The notes: generated by a model not told the origin, from the letters alone. A DNA stretch of 8,724 nucleotides from Candidatus Aenigmatarchaeota archaeon (GCA_020343635.1 CP070804.1:454169-462892); one strand, 5' to 3'; positions 1 through 4,731 are shown, counted from the stretch's first letter. A program made the numbers and translations.

Positions 1-440
1 CCCACGGCTGTTACGGCCATGGCGATCAAACCATACCGCTCGGCCTCGTCCACAAGCCTGGCAAAATCAAGTATCGTGTCCCTTTCCCAATCCGCGCCAA
101 CAAGAATGGAATAGCCAATACCTACTGCGTTCAGCCTGATTGCATCCTCCATGGATATGGTCTGGCCTTCATGAAGCAGCTCCTTACTCAATATGCTTGT
201 TCCTCCAGATGCCCTGAGCATTACAGGCACTTCGGTATGAGGCTCAACACAGTTCCGCAGCATGCCCCTTGTCAGAAACAGTGTGTCAGTGTAAGGAATC
301 AGGGGCGTCACCGCCTCCTTGAAATTCTCCAGCCCGGATGTCGGTCCCAGAAAGTAACCATGGTCAACCGCAAGCATTACAGTCCGGCCTGTCTTAGGCC
401 TTATTATCTTCGACAGCCTGTTCTTCATTCCCCAGTCCAT
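1..440 (-). CDS. LsrF/DhnA-type class I aldolase, N-terminal part (cut by window edge)
   Basis: The 146 complete codons translate to a protein starting MDWGMKNRLSKIIRPKTGRT, followed by an AVDHGYFLGP stretch (about residues 24-33), TRGMLR (58-62 region), RASGGTSIL (77-84) and AVTAVG at the cut edge. This series closely follows E. coli LsrF, the thiolase of autoinducer-2 breakdown, and the wider DeoC/FbaB/DhnA class I aldolase family. The fold is a TIM barrel using a Schiff-base lysine, but that lysine lies beyond the window, so activity cannot be checked. Archaeal relatives include fructose-bisphosphate aldolase and the ADH synthase of aromatic amino-acid synthesis, so the substrate is open. 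The ATG at 440 is chosen because the protein begins exactly like the family and a strong ribosome site (AGGAGGTG, 446-453) precedes it. It is the second gene of an operon: the upstream four-Cys gene stops inside this ribosome site. Family confidence is high; substrate confidence is low. Confidence 0.9.
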   Translation of the reverse strand, partial: MDWGMKNRLSKIIRPKTGRTVMLAVDHGYFLGPTSGLENFKEAVTPLIPYTDTLFLTRGMLRNCVEPHTEVPVMLRASGGTSILSKELLHEGQTISMEDAIRLNAVGIGYSILVGADWERDTILDFARLVDEAERYGLIAMAVTAV

Positions 441-445
441 AAAAG

Positions 446-453
446 CACCTCCT
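446..453 (-). promoter_or_regulatory. Strong Shine-Dalgarno site of the aldolase gene
   Basis: On the minus strand AGGAGGTG lies 5 nt upstream of the aldolase ATG at 440. The TAG stop of the preceding gene (452-454) overlaps it, so the two genes are probably translated from one mRNA, with re-initiation or fresh loading at this site. Confidence 0.85.
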
Positions 454-667
454 AAGCATTCTTAGGCTTCACAAGCTCGAAGCCCCTGTTCATGAGCCAA
501 TGATGGAATTCATACGTGGTGTGTATGCAGCTGCTTTTGCATATCGCCCTTATCAGGTCGTACTGCTCCGAACCTTCCTTCTGCTCGTTGAGCAGCATCT
601 GTACAGGGCACTTGACGTCGTTGCAGTACTCCCTGCGCCTGTAGTCCACGAATCCCTCTATTGGCAT
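452..667 (-). CDS. Small conserved-looking four-cysteine protein upstream of the aldolase
   Basis: This gene encodes a 71-residue soluble protein with no membrane segment. It has two cysteine pairs, C15-x4-C20 and C43-x3-C47, plus H49 and a H55-H56 pair, and a charged N-terminal YRRREYC stretch. Four cysteines in a protein this small suggest a bound zinc ion or iron-sulfur cluster, but neither is proven, and I cannot assign a named family with certainty. The gene is first in a two-gene operon: its stop codon overlaps the ribosome site of the LsrF-like aldolase, so the two products are probably needed together. The ATG at 667 is supported by a TATA-like element (688-697) about 25 nt upstream, which would give a leaderless mRNA. 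Possible roles are a metal-binding partner or regulator of the aldolase; this is inferred from position only. Confidence 0.85.
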   Translation of the reverse strand: MPIEGFVDYRRREYCNDVKCPVQMLLNEQKEGSEQYDLIRAICKSSCIHTTYEFHHWLMNRGFELVKPKNA

Positions 668-687
668 AACAATATCACAGACAGGAG

Positions 688-697
688 AAATAAAAAG
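688..697 (-). promoter_or_regulatory. TATA-like promoter of the four-Cys/aldolase operon
   Basis: The minus strand reads CTTTTTATTT, centred about 25 nt upstream of the ATG at 667. This is the spacing expected for a leaderless archaeal transcript. It overlaps the left arm of the palindrome at 691-717. Confidence 0.6.
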
Positions 698-717
698 ATT
701 TTTTCATAATCTTTTTA
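691..717. repeat. 10-bp perfect inverted repeat between divergent promoters
   Basis: TAAAAAGATT (691-700) and AATCTTTTTA (708-717) are exact reverse complements separated by 7 nt. The arms overlap the TATA-like elements of both divergent genes. This is where a dimeric repressor would bind, but the sequence is very AT-rich and chance or a hairpin role cannot be excluded. Confidence 0.7.
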
Positions 718-723
718 AATATA
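714..723 (+). promoter_or_regulatory. TATA box of the AT-rich orphan gene
   Basis: TTTAAATATA is a near-consensus archaeal TATA box centred about 27 nt upstream of the ATG at 746. This fits a leaderless start and supports the reality of that gene. Confidence 0.65.
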
Positions 724-745
724 TTAATTATTAACAGCTAATGTT

Positions 746-1264
746 ATGATTAAACCGAACTCTCATTATCCTGGAACGGGTAATGAATATTTTAATTTAC
801 GAGCCAGGAAATTGTTAGAAGATATGAGAGGAATATTAGGTGCAGTTTCTCCTGATTCTCCTGATTATTTACAAAGGCCTGAACCCCCTTCTGGCGAAAT
901 TTATGTGGAGAGACTTAGTGGTGTCTTAGTATATAAGTTTGGAGAAGGGATATTGTTAGATGACCCGTCCGGTGTTGGCGAGGTAAAACGTATAAGTCTT
1001 ATAGGAGGGACAGATGTCGAATATAGGAGTAATGAGGAGATATGGTTAATAGTAGATGTAGAAGATGGTGCCATTGATATGACTAGTATAGATAGAGGAG
1101 TTCGAGAACTTAATCCGCGTGAGCAATATTACCTGCCTGAGAACGATTATCGTATAAGTGCAGTAAAGCTGGAGGCTCTCGGCTTCTCTTTTCCGCCTGA
1201 ACTTATAGATCAATTTGAGCAATTGAATCATCTGGACTTGGCGCCGCCGGCGCCGCTGGAATGA
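746..1264 (+). CDS. AT-rich orphan gene, unknown function, acidic 172-residue protein
   Basis: I do not recognise this protein. It is 172 residues long, acidic, with no signal peptide or membrane segment. The middle (about residues 45-125) alternates hydrophobic and polar residues in a beta-rich pattern (GVLVYKFGEGILL, EEIWLIVDVEDG), and the tail is LAPPAPLE. The clearest oddity is codon use. It favours TTA, ATA, GTA, GAT, TAT and TCT, whereas the flanking genes favour CTG/CTC, ATC, GTC and G/C-ending codons. Only the last part, which overlaps mtnA, becomes GC-rich. A good TATA box at leaderless distance supports expression and this ATG. The gene sits alone between two minus-strand transcription units and overlaps the 3' end of mtnA tail-to-tail by 62 bp. 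Recent horizontal gain is a plausible reading; a fast-evolving lineage-specific gene is the alternative. Confidence 0.75.
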   Translation: MIKPNSHYPGTGNEYFNLRARKLLEDMRGILGAVSPDSPDYLQRPEPPSGEIYVERLSGVLVYKFGEGILLDDPSGVGEVKRISLIGGTDVEYRSNEEIWLIVDVEDGAIDMTSIDRGVRELNPREQYYLPENDYRISAVKLEALGFSFPPELIDQFEQLNHLDLAPPAPLE

Positions 1265-2339
1265 GCTTCTTTATCTGTGAAGGCCTGAGTACGCCCTTCT
1301 CCGTTATTATGCCCCTGATGTACTTCGCGGGCGTGACGTCGAATGCTGGATTCCTCGCCTTTGTCTCTTTCGGCGCTATCCTGACTTTCAGCATGCCCAT
1401 TGAAAGCGGTCCGTCCGGTTTTCCGAACATGTACAGGACCTCGTCCTGGCTGCGCTCCTCTATGGGTATGCTGGCGCCTGAACTGCAACTGAAGTCTATG
1501 GTGCTTGAGGGTGCCGCCACGTAGAATGGGATTCCGTTCTCTTTCGCTACGACTGCTTTCTCGTAGGTGCCTATCTTGTTCGCTATGTCCCCATTGACAG
1601 CCACCCTGTCGGCCCCTACAATGACCATGTCTATTTCGCCGTGCTGCATGTAATGTCCCGCGGCGTTGTCGGCTATCAGGCTGTGAGGTATGCCCTCCAT
1701 GGCGAGCTCCCATGCAGTCAGTCTCGCTCCCTGGCACCTTGGCCTGGTCTCGTCAACAAAAACATGGATTTTCTTCCTGTTCTTGTGCGCATCCCTTATC
1801 GGCGCCAGCGCTGTCCCGTGATCGACGCATGCGAGGGCGCCTGCATTGCAGTGCGTAAGAATGCTCCAGCCCTTCTTTATCAGCTTCCCGCCGTGCTCTC
1901 CTATAAGCCTGCAGTTGGTCGCAGACCAGTCCGCGTAGCTGTTGGCTGTGGAGACCGCTGTTCCCTGGGCTTCCTTGACGCTCTTTGAGTGCTTTATGGA
2001 ATCCATCACGGTCTTAGTTCCGTGGAAGAGGTCATAAGCAGTAGGCCTTGTAGAGATGAGCGTCTTCTCCGCGGACTTCATATGAGCGCGAAATTTTTTC
2101 ATATCCCTGCCCCTGAACTCAAGAGTAGCCTGGGCGATCCCGTAAGCGCCTGTGGCGCCTATGGCAGGTGCGCCCCTCACTGTCATCCTGCTTATGGACC
2201 CGGCAGTTTCCTTGTGGCTCCTAAGATTAGCTATCCGAAAAGCGTGCGGAAGAAGCGGCTGGTCTATCATCTTCACTGTCCTGCCCTGAAGCCAGACAGT
2301 CCTGCACTCCCTGACCTTGTTGCCTATCCTGACTTTCAT
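1203..2339 (-). CDS. mtnA: S-methyl-5-thioribose-1-phosphate isomerase (MtnA / aIF2B-like)
   Basis: This cytoplasmic enzyme family interconverts 5-methylthioribose-1-phosphate and the corresponding ribulose-1-phosphate in methionine salvage; relatives act on 5-deoxyribose-1-phosphate or ribose-1,5-bisphosphate. All family landmarks are present: MIDQPLLP (24-31), RGAPAIG (55-61), THCNAGALA (162-170) with the catalytic Cys164, ETRPRCQGARLTAWEL (197-212), and VGADRVAVNGDIANKIGTY (241-259) with the catalytic Asp244. Its 378 residues are slightly long for the family (about 340-370). The excess is a Pro/Ala tail (PAAPAAPSPDD, from about 361) that lies in the overlap with the convergent AT-rich gene. 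The ATG at 2339 is supported by a TATA-like element 26 nt upstream. Nearby on the same strand is an LsrF-like aldolase, which could act on the product in a 5-deoxypentose or methylthioribose breakdown route; this is inference. A ribose-1,5-bisphosphate isomerase is less likely, because the THCNAGALA and ADRVAVNGD motifs and the length are MtnA-like. Confidence 0.93.
   Translation of the reverse strand: MKVRIGNKVRECRTVWLQGRTVKMIDQPLLPHAFRIANLRSHKETAGSISRMTVRGAPAIGATGAYGIAQATLEFRGRDMKKFRAHMKSAEKTLISTRPTAYDLFHGTKTVMDSIKHSKSVKEAQGTAVSTANSYADWSATNCRLIGEHGGKLIKKGWSILTHCNAGALACVDHGTALAPIRDAHKNRKKIHVFVDETRPRCQGARLTAWELAMEGIPHSLIADNAAGHYMQHGEIDMVIVGADRVAVNGDIANKIGTYEKAVVAKENGIPFYVAAPSSTIDFSCSSGASIPIEERSQDEVLYMFGKPDGPLSMGMLKVRIAPKETKARNPAFDVTPAKYIRGIITEKGVLRPSQIKKLIPAAPAAPSPDDSIAQIDL
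1240..1254. repeat. All-GC hairpin at the mtnA/orphan gene overlap
   Basis: GGCGCC, a GCC spacer and GGCGCC form a 6-bp stem with a 3-nt loop on either strand. It lies inside the overlapping 3' ends, encoding PAAPAAP in mtnA and APPAP in the plus-strand gene. It may stabilise both mRNA ends or slow polymerase; no T-tract follows, so it is not a standard terminator. Confidence 0.5.
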
Positions 2340-2360
2340 GAGTTATAGAGGACCAGCTGA

Positions 2361-2370
2361 AATAAATTAT
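2361..2370 (-). promoter_or_regulatory. TATA-like promoter of mtnA
   Basis: The minus strand reads ATAATTTATT, centred about 26 nt upstream of the mtnA ATG at 2339. No Shine-Dalgarno sequence is seen in between, so the mRNA is probably leaderless. Confidence 0.6.
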
Positions 2371-2400
2371 TTTTGCAAACGAATTGGAAGAAATGTTAAC

Positions 2401-2408
2401 CTTTTAAC
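2401..2408 (+). promoter_or_regulatory. Possible TATA element for the small membrane peptide gene
   Basis: CTTTTAAC lies in the 120-bp gap between mtnA and the small ORF. A start site about 26 nt downstream would fall near 2431, giving a roughly 30-nt leader that holds a GGGGGT ribosome site for the ATG at 2460. A start at 2431 would also coincide with the ATG of a 10-codon ORF (2431-2463). Confidence 0.4.
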
Positions 2409-2459
2409 AGCATTCTGTCAATATTAAAATATGAATTATAAATTGGGGGTAGTTGCAAA

Positions 2460-2549
2460 ATGATAATGGCGACACCGATTGGCATTATTGCCATATTAGT
2501 AATAGTTGTTTTTATCATTCTGTATTGGTTTTTTAAAGTGAAGGGGTAA
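2460..2549 (+). CDS. 29-residue single-span membrane peptide
   Basis: This very short gene encodes MIMATPIGIIAILVIVVFII followed by LYWFFKVKG. The span from about residue 6 to 25 is one hydrophobic helix. The basic KVK end suggests the C terminus stays in the cytoplasm. Support for a real gene comes from a GGGGGT ribosome-site-like sequence 9 nt upstream of the ATG, an upstream TATA-like element, and its place in a gap that would otherwise be empty. A 10-codon ORF (MNYKLGVVAK, 2431-2463) ends in an ATGA overlap with this start and could be a leader peptide or chance. The stop lies 12 nt from the stop of the convergent L24e gene. I do not recognise a family. It lacks the N-terminal region expected of Sec61-beta. 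Such small hydrophobic proteins often act as subunits of larger membrane complexes, but no partner is visible here. Confidence 0.5.
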   Translation: MIMATPIGIIAILVIVVFIILYWFFKVKG

Positions 2550-2561
2550 GGGAAATTCCGA

Positions 2562-2738
2562 TTATTTCTTCTTCAGGTCGGCGTATTTCTTCGTCCATCC
2601 AAACTTCTTGCCGTCCCTCTTCATCTTCTGGTTCTTCTGGCACTTGGAGTTGCAGAAGTAGAGTATCTGCCCCGAACTCTTGACGAACATCTTTCCCCGT
2701 CCCTTGATTATGTCCTCTCCGCAGAACGTGCACTTCAT
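2562..2738 (-). CDS. rpl24e: Ribosomal protein L24e (large subunit)
   Basis: This is a 58-residue zinc-ribbon protein of the large ribosomal subunit. The cysteines C3-x2-C6 and C29-x3-C33 form the metal site. The family pattern MKCTFCGEDIIKGRGKMFV, then YFCNSKCQKN and FGWTKKY, is complete, and the length is normal for the archaeal form. It is the third gene of the L7Ae-S28e-L24e operon: the ATG lies 2 nt after the TAA stop of S28e, so translation is very likely coupled. It is easy to miss because it is short and a longer overlapping open frame lies on the same strand. In many archaea a nucleoside diphosphate kinase gene follows L24e; here the operon ends and a convergent small membrane peptide gene takes that place. 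Confidence 0.95.
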   Translation of the reverse strand: MKCTFCGEDIIKGRGKMFVKSSGQILYFCNSKCQKNQKMKRDGKKFGWTKKYADLKKK

Positions 2739-2740
2739 AA

Positions 2741-2941
2741 TTATCTACCCTTGAGAGCGCCGACTGATTCCATTTCAGTCTCTTTGACCATGATTATGTC
2801 GCCTTCCCTTATCGGGCCTACGACGTTCCTGGTGAGCACCTTTCCCTTGTCAGGTCCTTCATAAACCTTGCACCTGACCCTGCTCACTCCCTTGATGCCC
2901 ATTCTTCCCAAAACCTTTAAAACCTCAGCCGGTACGGCCAT
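2741..2941 (-). CDS. rps28e: Ribosomal protein S28e (small subunit)
   Basis: This 66-residue protein has the S28e beta-barrel (OB-like) pattern: VSRVRCKVYEGPDKGKVLTR (20-39), the hallmark RNVVGPIREGDIIMVKETE (39-57) and a basic C-terminal end. It binds 16S rRNA in the small subunit. The residues after the ETE motif (MESVGALKGR) are a little unusual, since many members end in an EREAR-type sequence. It is the middle gene of the operon. Its ATG lies 10 nt after the L7Ae stop and is preceded by an AGGTG ribosome site, and its own stop is 2 nt from the L24e start. The order L7Ae-S28e-L24e is a long-known conserved archaeal arrangement, which supports all three calls. Confidence 0.95.
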   Translation of the reverse strand: MAVPAEVLKVLGRMGIKGVSRVRCKVYEGPDKGKVLTRNVVGPIREGDIIMVKETEMESVGALKGR

Positions 2942-2951
2942 CAGAACACCT

Positions 2952-3317
2952 TCACTTCTTGAGATCGGCAGTCTTCTTGGCGATCTCTTCTATGAACTTC
3001 TTTGAGTCTCCTTCCTGCGTGATAGCTATAGTCGATGTCGGGACCTCAAGGCCTGCCGCCTTTCCAAGCTCCGACTTAGAAGGAACGTATGAGTAAGGCA
3101 CCTTCTTCTCGTCGCAGAGGACCGGAAGATGCATCATGACCTCCTCTGGCTCCACGTCCTGTGCCATCACAACGAGCTTTGCAACTCCTCTCTCTATGGC
3201 CTTGGTCGCCTCGTTCACTCCTTTCTTGAGCTTGCCAGTATCCCTCGCCTTCTCTACCGCGTCGTATGCCTTCTCCGAAAGTTCCTCGGGAACCTCGAAT
3301 TTCACATATGCTGGCAT
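2952..3317 (-). CDS. rpl7ae: Ribosomal protein L7Ae, kink-turn RNA-binding protein
   Basis: L7Ae is a 121-residue RNA-binding protein of the large subunit. In archaea it also belongs to box C/D and H/ACA guide RNPs and RNase P. The RNA-binding signature KKGVNEATKAIERG (31-44) is intact, followed by LVVMAQDVEPEE (48-59) and CDEKKVPYSYVPSKSELGKAAG (68-89), which carries the loop that recognises kink-turns. The length is typical. The ATG at 3317 is chosen because GGAGGT lies 6 nt upstream and the protein starts as the family does. It is the first gene of the operon and, unlike nearly all other first genes here, has a real leader and a ribosome site. That leader can fold into a kink-turn next to the ribosome site, suggesting that L7Ae represses its own translation, as described for L7Ae of Sulfolobus acidocaldarius. 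Confidence 0.97.
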   Translation of the reverse strand: MPAYVKFEVPEELSEKAYDAVEKARDTGKLKKGVNEATKAIERGVAKLVVMAQDVEPEEVMMHLPVLCDEKKVPYSYVPSKSELGKAAGLEVPTSTIAITQEGDSKKFIEEIAKKTADLKK

Positions 3318-3322
3318 TTCAT

Positions 3323-3368
3323 TACCTCCATTAATCCCCGGACCACCGCCCGGGTCATTTTTCAGGTA
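3323..3368 (-). promoter_or_regulatory. Predicted kink-turn leader of the L7Ae operon, covering the ribosome site
   Basis: In the minus-strand RNA a CCCGG/CCGGG stem (3354-3350 with 3341-3337, 8-nt loop) is flanked on the 5' side by AAU-GA (3359-3355) and on the 3' side by GA (3336-3335). This gives a three-nucleotide bulge and tandem G-A/A-G pairs, the core of a kink-turn. The second stem is weak next to the core (A3360-U3334, A3361-U3333). Further out, UACCU (3368-3364) can pair with AGGUA (3327-3323), which is part of the ribosome site. Binding of L7Ae would therefore hide the site. The structure is drawn by hand, not computed. Confidence 0.5.
3324..3329 (-). promoter_or_regulatory. Shine-Dalgarno site of rpl7ae
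   Basis: The minus strand carries GGAGGT, 6 nt upstream of the L7Ae ATG at 3317 and 5 nt downstream of the kink-turn core. This placement makes occlusion by a protein bound to the leader likely. Confidence 0.85.
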
Positions 3369-3387
3369 CTATTTAACTATACTGGAT

Positions 3388-3397
3388 GCTTTTAAAT
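3388..3397 (-). promoter_or_regulatory. Likely TATA box of the L7Ae operon
   Basis: The minus strand reads ATTTAAAAGC. A start about 26 nt downstream would be near 3367 and give a leader of about 50 nt that includes the kink-turn. Two alternatives exist, AAATATAAAC (3407-3398) and ATAGTTAAAT (3380-3371). The last would start transcription inside the kink-turn and destroy it. Confidence 0.45.
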
Positions 3398-3398
3398 G

Positions 3399-3407
3399 TT
3401 TATATTT
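3399..3407 (+). promoter_or_regulatory. TATA box of the beta-propeller gene
   Basis: TTTATATTT is centred 27 nt upstream of the ATG at 3430. This leaderless distance is the main reason to prefer 3430 over the GTG at 3412 as the start of the gene. Confidence 0.6.
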
Positions 3408-3429
3408 CTGAGTGCTGTTATTGCCTATT

Positions 3430-4728
3430 ATGGAAGAAAGTAGTTCATTCGATGACTTCTCCGTGGAGATGGGGGAATACGAAGTCAGGAAGGTCAAGAA
3501 GTTCGACAGACTGTGGAGGATAACTGAGGGTGGGAGCATTGACCAGCACCCGCTGGTTTACAATGACAGGATTTACTTCGGCTGCATGAATCATAACGTT
3601 TACTGCCTGGAAGCGGCTACAGGCAAGCTTGTATGGAAGTTCAAGGCAGAGGACAGGATCGGTGTCATATCGTCACCCATCGTACACAGGGGCATACTTT
3701 ACATCGGGTCATACGACAGGTTCATGTACGCTCTTGACGCCGAAACCGGGAAGCTCATATGGAAGTTCGAGACCCAGGGGGAAATACTTTCCGTGGCTTT
3801 CGCGGACGGAGACGTTGTCTATTTCACTTCGAGGGACTGGCACATTTATGCGGTCATCTGGGACAAAGGCGAGTTGTTATGGAAGTTCAAGTCGCAGGAT
3901 GAACACCAGTCCAGTCCTACCGTTTTCGAGGACAAGGTGTTTTTCTGCTCATACGACCAGAACGTCTACTGCCTCAAGAAGGATACGGGAGAATTCGTCT
4001 GGAAATTCTATACGCAGGGAGAACTGCTGAACAGTCCGTATTTCCTTATACACGACAGGAAAATCCACTTCGGTTCGTTGGACGGGAACACGTATGCGGT
4101 GAACATCGACACAGGGAAGATGGTATGGAAGGAGAAGCTGTCGAACTATGGAGCCATGCCCGTTCCTGCCATAAACAGCAAGAAAGACGTGCTGTACAAC
4201 TGCGGAAGGGACGGGACGCTGTTTGCTATGACCACGGAAGGCAAGACCATATGGAAGTTCAGAAACAATCTGATATTTGGCCACCCGGAAGTGCATGATG
4301 ACAGGGTGTACCTGACATCTGAAGACCACAACGTGCGCTGCGTTAGTCCCGAAGGGAATCTTGTGTGGAAATTCGAGACAGACGCTCCTGTATGGTGGAA
4401 AGCGGCGTTCTGGAAGGACATTGTCTTTTTCGGTTCGTATGACTGCTATCTCTATGCGATAAAGGATAAGACGCAGGAAGTTGTCTGGAAGTTCAGATGT
4501 CCCGGTTCACCGTCATGGTATCCGCCGCTTCATGATGATTTCGAAGTTCAGCTGAAGGTATCCGAGAGCGACGTCGAAGAAAGCGGCAATGAAAAGAGAT
4601 ACGACCTGACAATAACGGAAGAGGAGGGCGACGTCAACTTCTACAAGTCCAGGATAACGTATCAAGTATCCACACAGTACGCCTCCAAGGGTAAGTACCA
4701 GGTTGATTCGAGGGAAGAAGAGTTCTGA
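3430..4728 (+). CDS. Cytoplasmic eight-blade PQQ-type beta-propeller protein
   Basis: This 432-residue protein is built almost wholly of one repeat. Eight copies of about 38-42 residues follow the pattern SSPxV-x-DxVYFGSxDxxVYALDxxTGKLVWKF, each ending in a Trp-Lys-Phe-like strand; blade 5 has WKE. This is the PQQ/BamB-like propeller fold. There is no signal peptide or membrane anchor, so the protein should be cytoplasmic, unlike secreted quinoprotein dehydrogenases and BamB. No catalytic quinoprotein residues could be identified, and a scaffold or binding role is more likely than an enzyme. After the last blade an acidic tail of about 70 residues (ESDVEESGNEKR, ITEEEGDVNFYKS) with beta-type sequence follows. 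The ATG at 3430 is preferred to a GTG at 3412 because the TATA box at 3399-3407 fits it. The stop abuts the stop of gltX with no spacing. Confidence 0.88.
   Translation: MEESSSFDDFSVEMGEYEVRKVKKFDRLWRITEGGSIDQHPLVYNDRIYFGCMNHNVYCLEAATGKLVWKFKAEDRIGVISSPIVHRGILYIGSYDRFMYALDAETGKLIWKFETQGEILSVAFADGDVVYFTSRDWHIYAVIWDKGELLWKFKSQDEHQSSPTVFEDKVFFCSYDQNVYCLKKDTGEFVWKFYTQGELLNSPYFLIHDRKIHFGSLDGNTYAVNIDTGKMVWKEKLSNYGAMPVPAINSKKDVLYNCGRDGTLFAMTTEGKTIWKFRNNLIFGHPEVHDDRVYLTSEDHNVRCVSPEGNLVWKFETDAPVWWKAAFWKDIVFFGSYDCYLYAIKDKTQEVVWKFRCPGSPSWYPPLHDDFEVQLKVSESDVEESGNEKRYDLTITEEEGDVNFYKSRITYQVSTQYASKGKYQVDSREEEF
3541..4503 (+). repeat. Eight tandem propeller blades (coding repeat)
   Basis: The blades begin at HPLVYNDRIYF, SSPIVHRGILY, SVAFADGDVVY, SSPTVFEDKVF, SPYFLIHDRKI, PVPAINSKKDV, GHPEVHDDRVY and KAAFWKDIVFF. 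Each ends near a codon run for WKF, often tggaagttc at DNA level. Blades 5 and 6 carry one to two extra residues and blade 7 a shortened turn. Similarity is clear at protein level and partial at DNA level, so the duplication is old. Confidence 0.85.
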
Positions 4729-4731
4729 TCA
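4726..4731. other. Abutting convergent stop codons (TGATCA)
   Basis: The plus-strand TGA of the propeller gene (4726-4728) and the minus-strand TGA of gltX (4729-4731) touch and form the palindrome TGATCA. No untranslated spacer is left, so each transcript must end inside the opposite gene or run through it. Confidence 0.95.

Noticed and set aside
1046..1231. A minus-strand 61-codon frame opposite the orphan gene
   Set aside because: It has no promoter or ribosome site and lies antisense to a gene that has a good TATA box.
1228..1737. A 169-codon minus-strand frame inside mtnA
   Set aside because: It lies wholly within mtnA, is rich in Arg/Gly/His as out-of-frame translation of GC-rich genes often is, and has no start signals.
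2460..2549. The 29-residue peptide as Sec61-beta or SecE
   Set aside because: It lacks the N-terminal cytoplasmic region and known motifs of these subunits; only a hydrophobic span is shared.
2533..2733. A 66-codon minus-strand frame over the L24e region
   Set aside because: It is an overlapping frame of rpl24e. The 58-codon frame at 2562-2738 gives a textbook L24e with its CxxC/CxxxC zinc site, while the longer frame gives a sequence with no family features.
3412..3429. GTG at 3412 as start of the propeller gene
   Set aside because: It adds only six hydrophobic residues (MLLLPI) and fits the promoter poorly. The ATG at 3430 lies 27 nt from the TATA centre. A short signal peptide is not formed, since acidic residues follow at once.
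3541..4503. Regular repeats as a CRISPR array or DNA satellite
   Set aside because: The repeats are in frame, diverged at DNA level and encode propeller blades.
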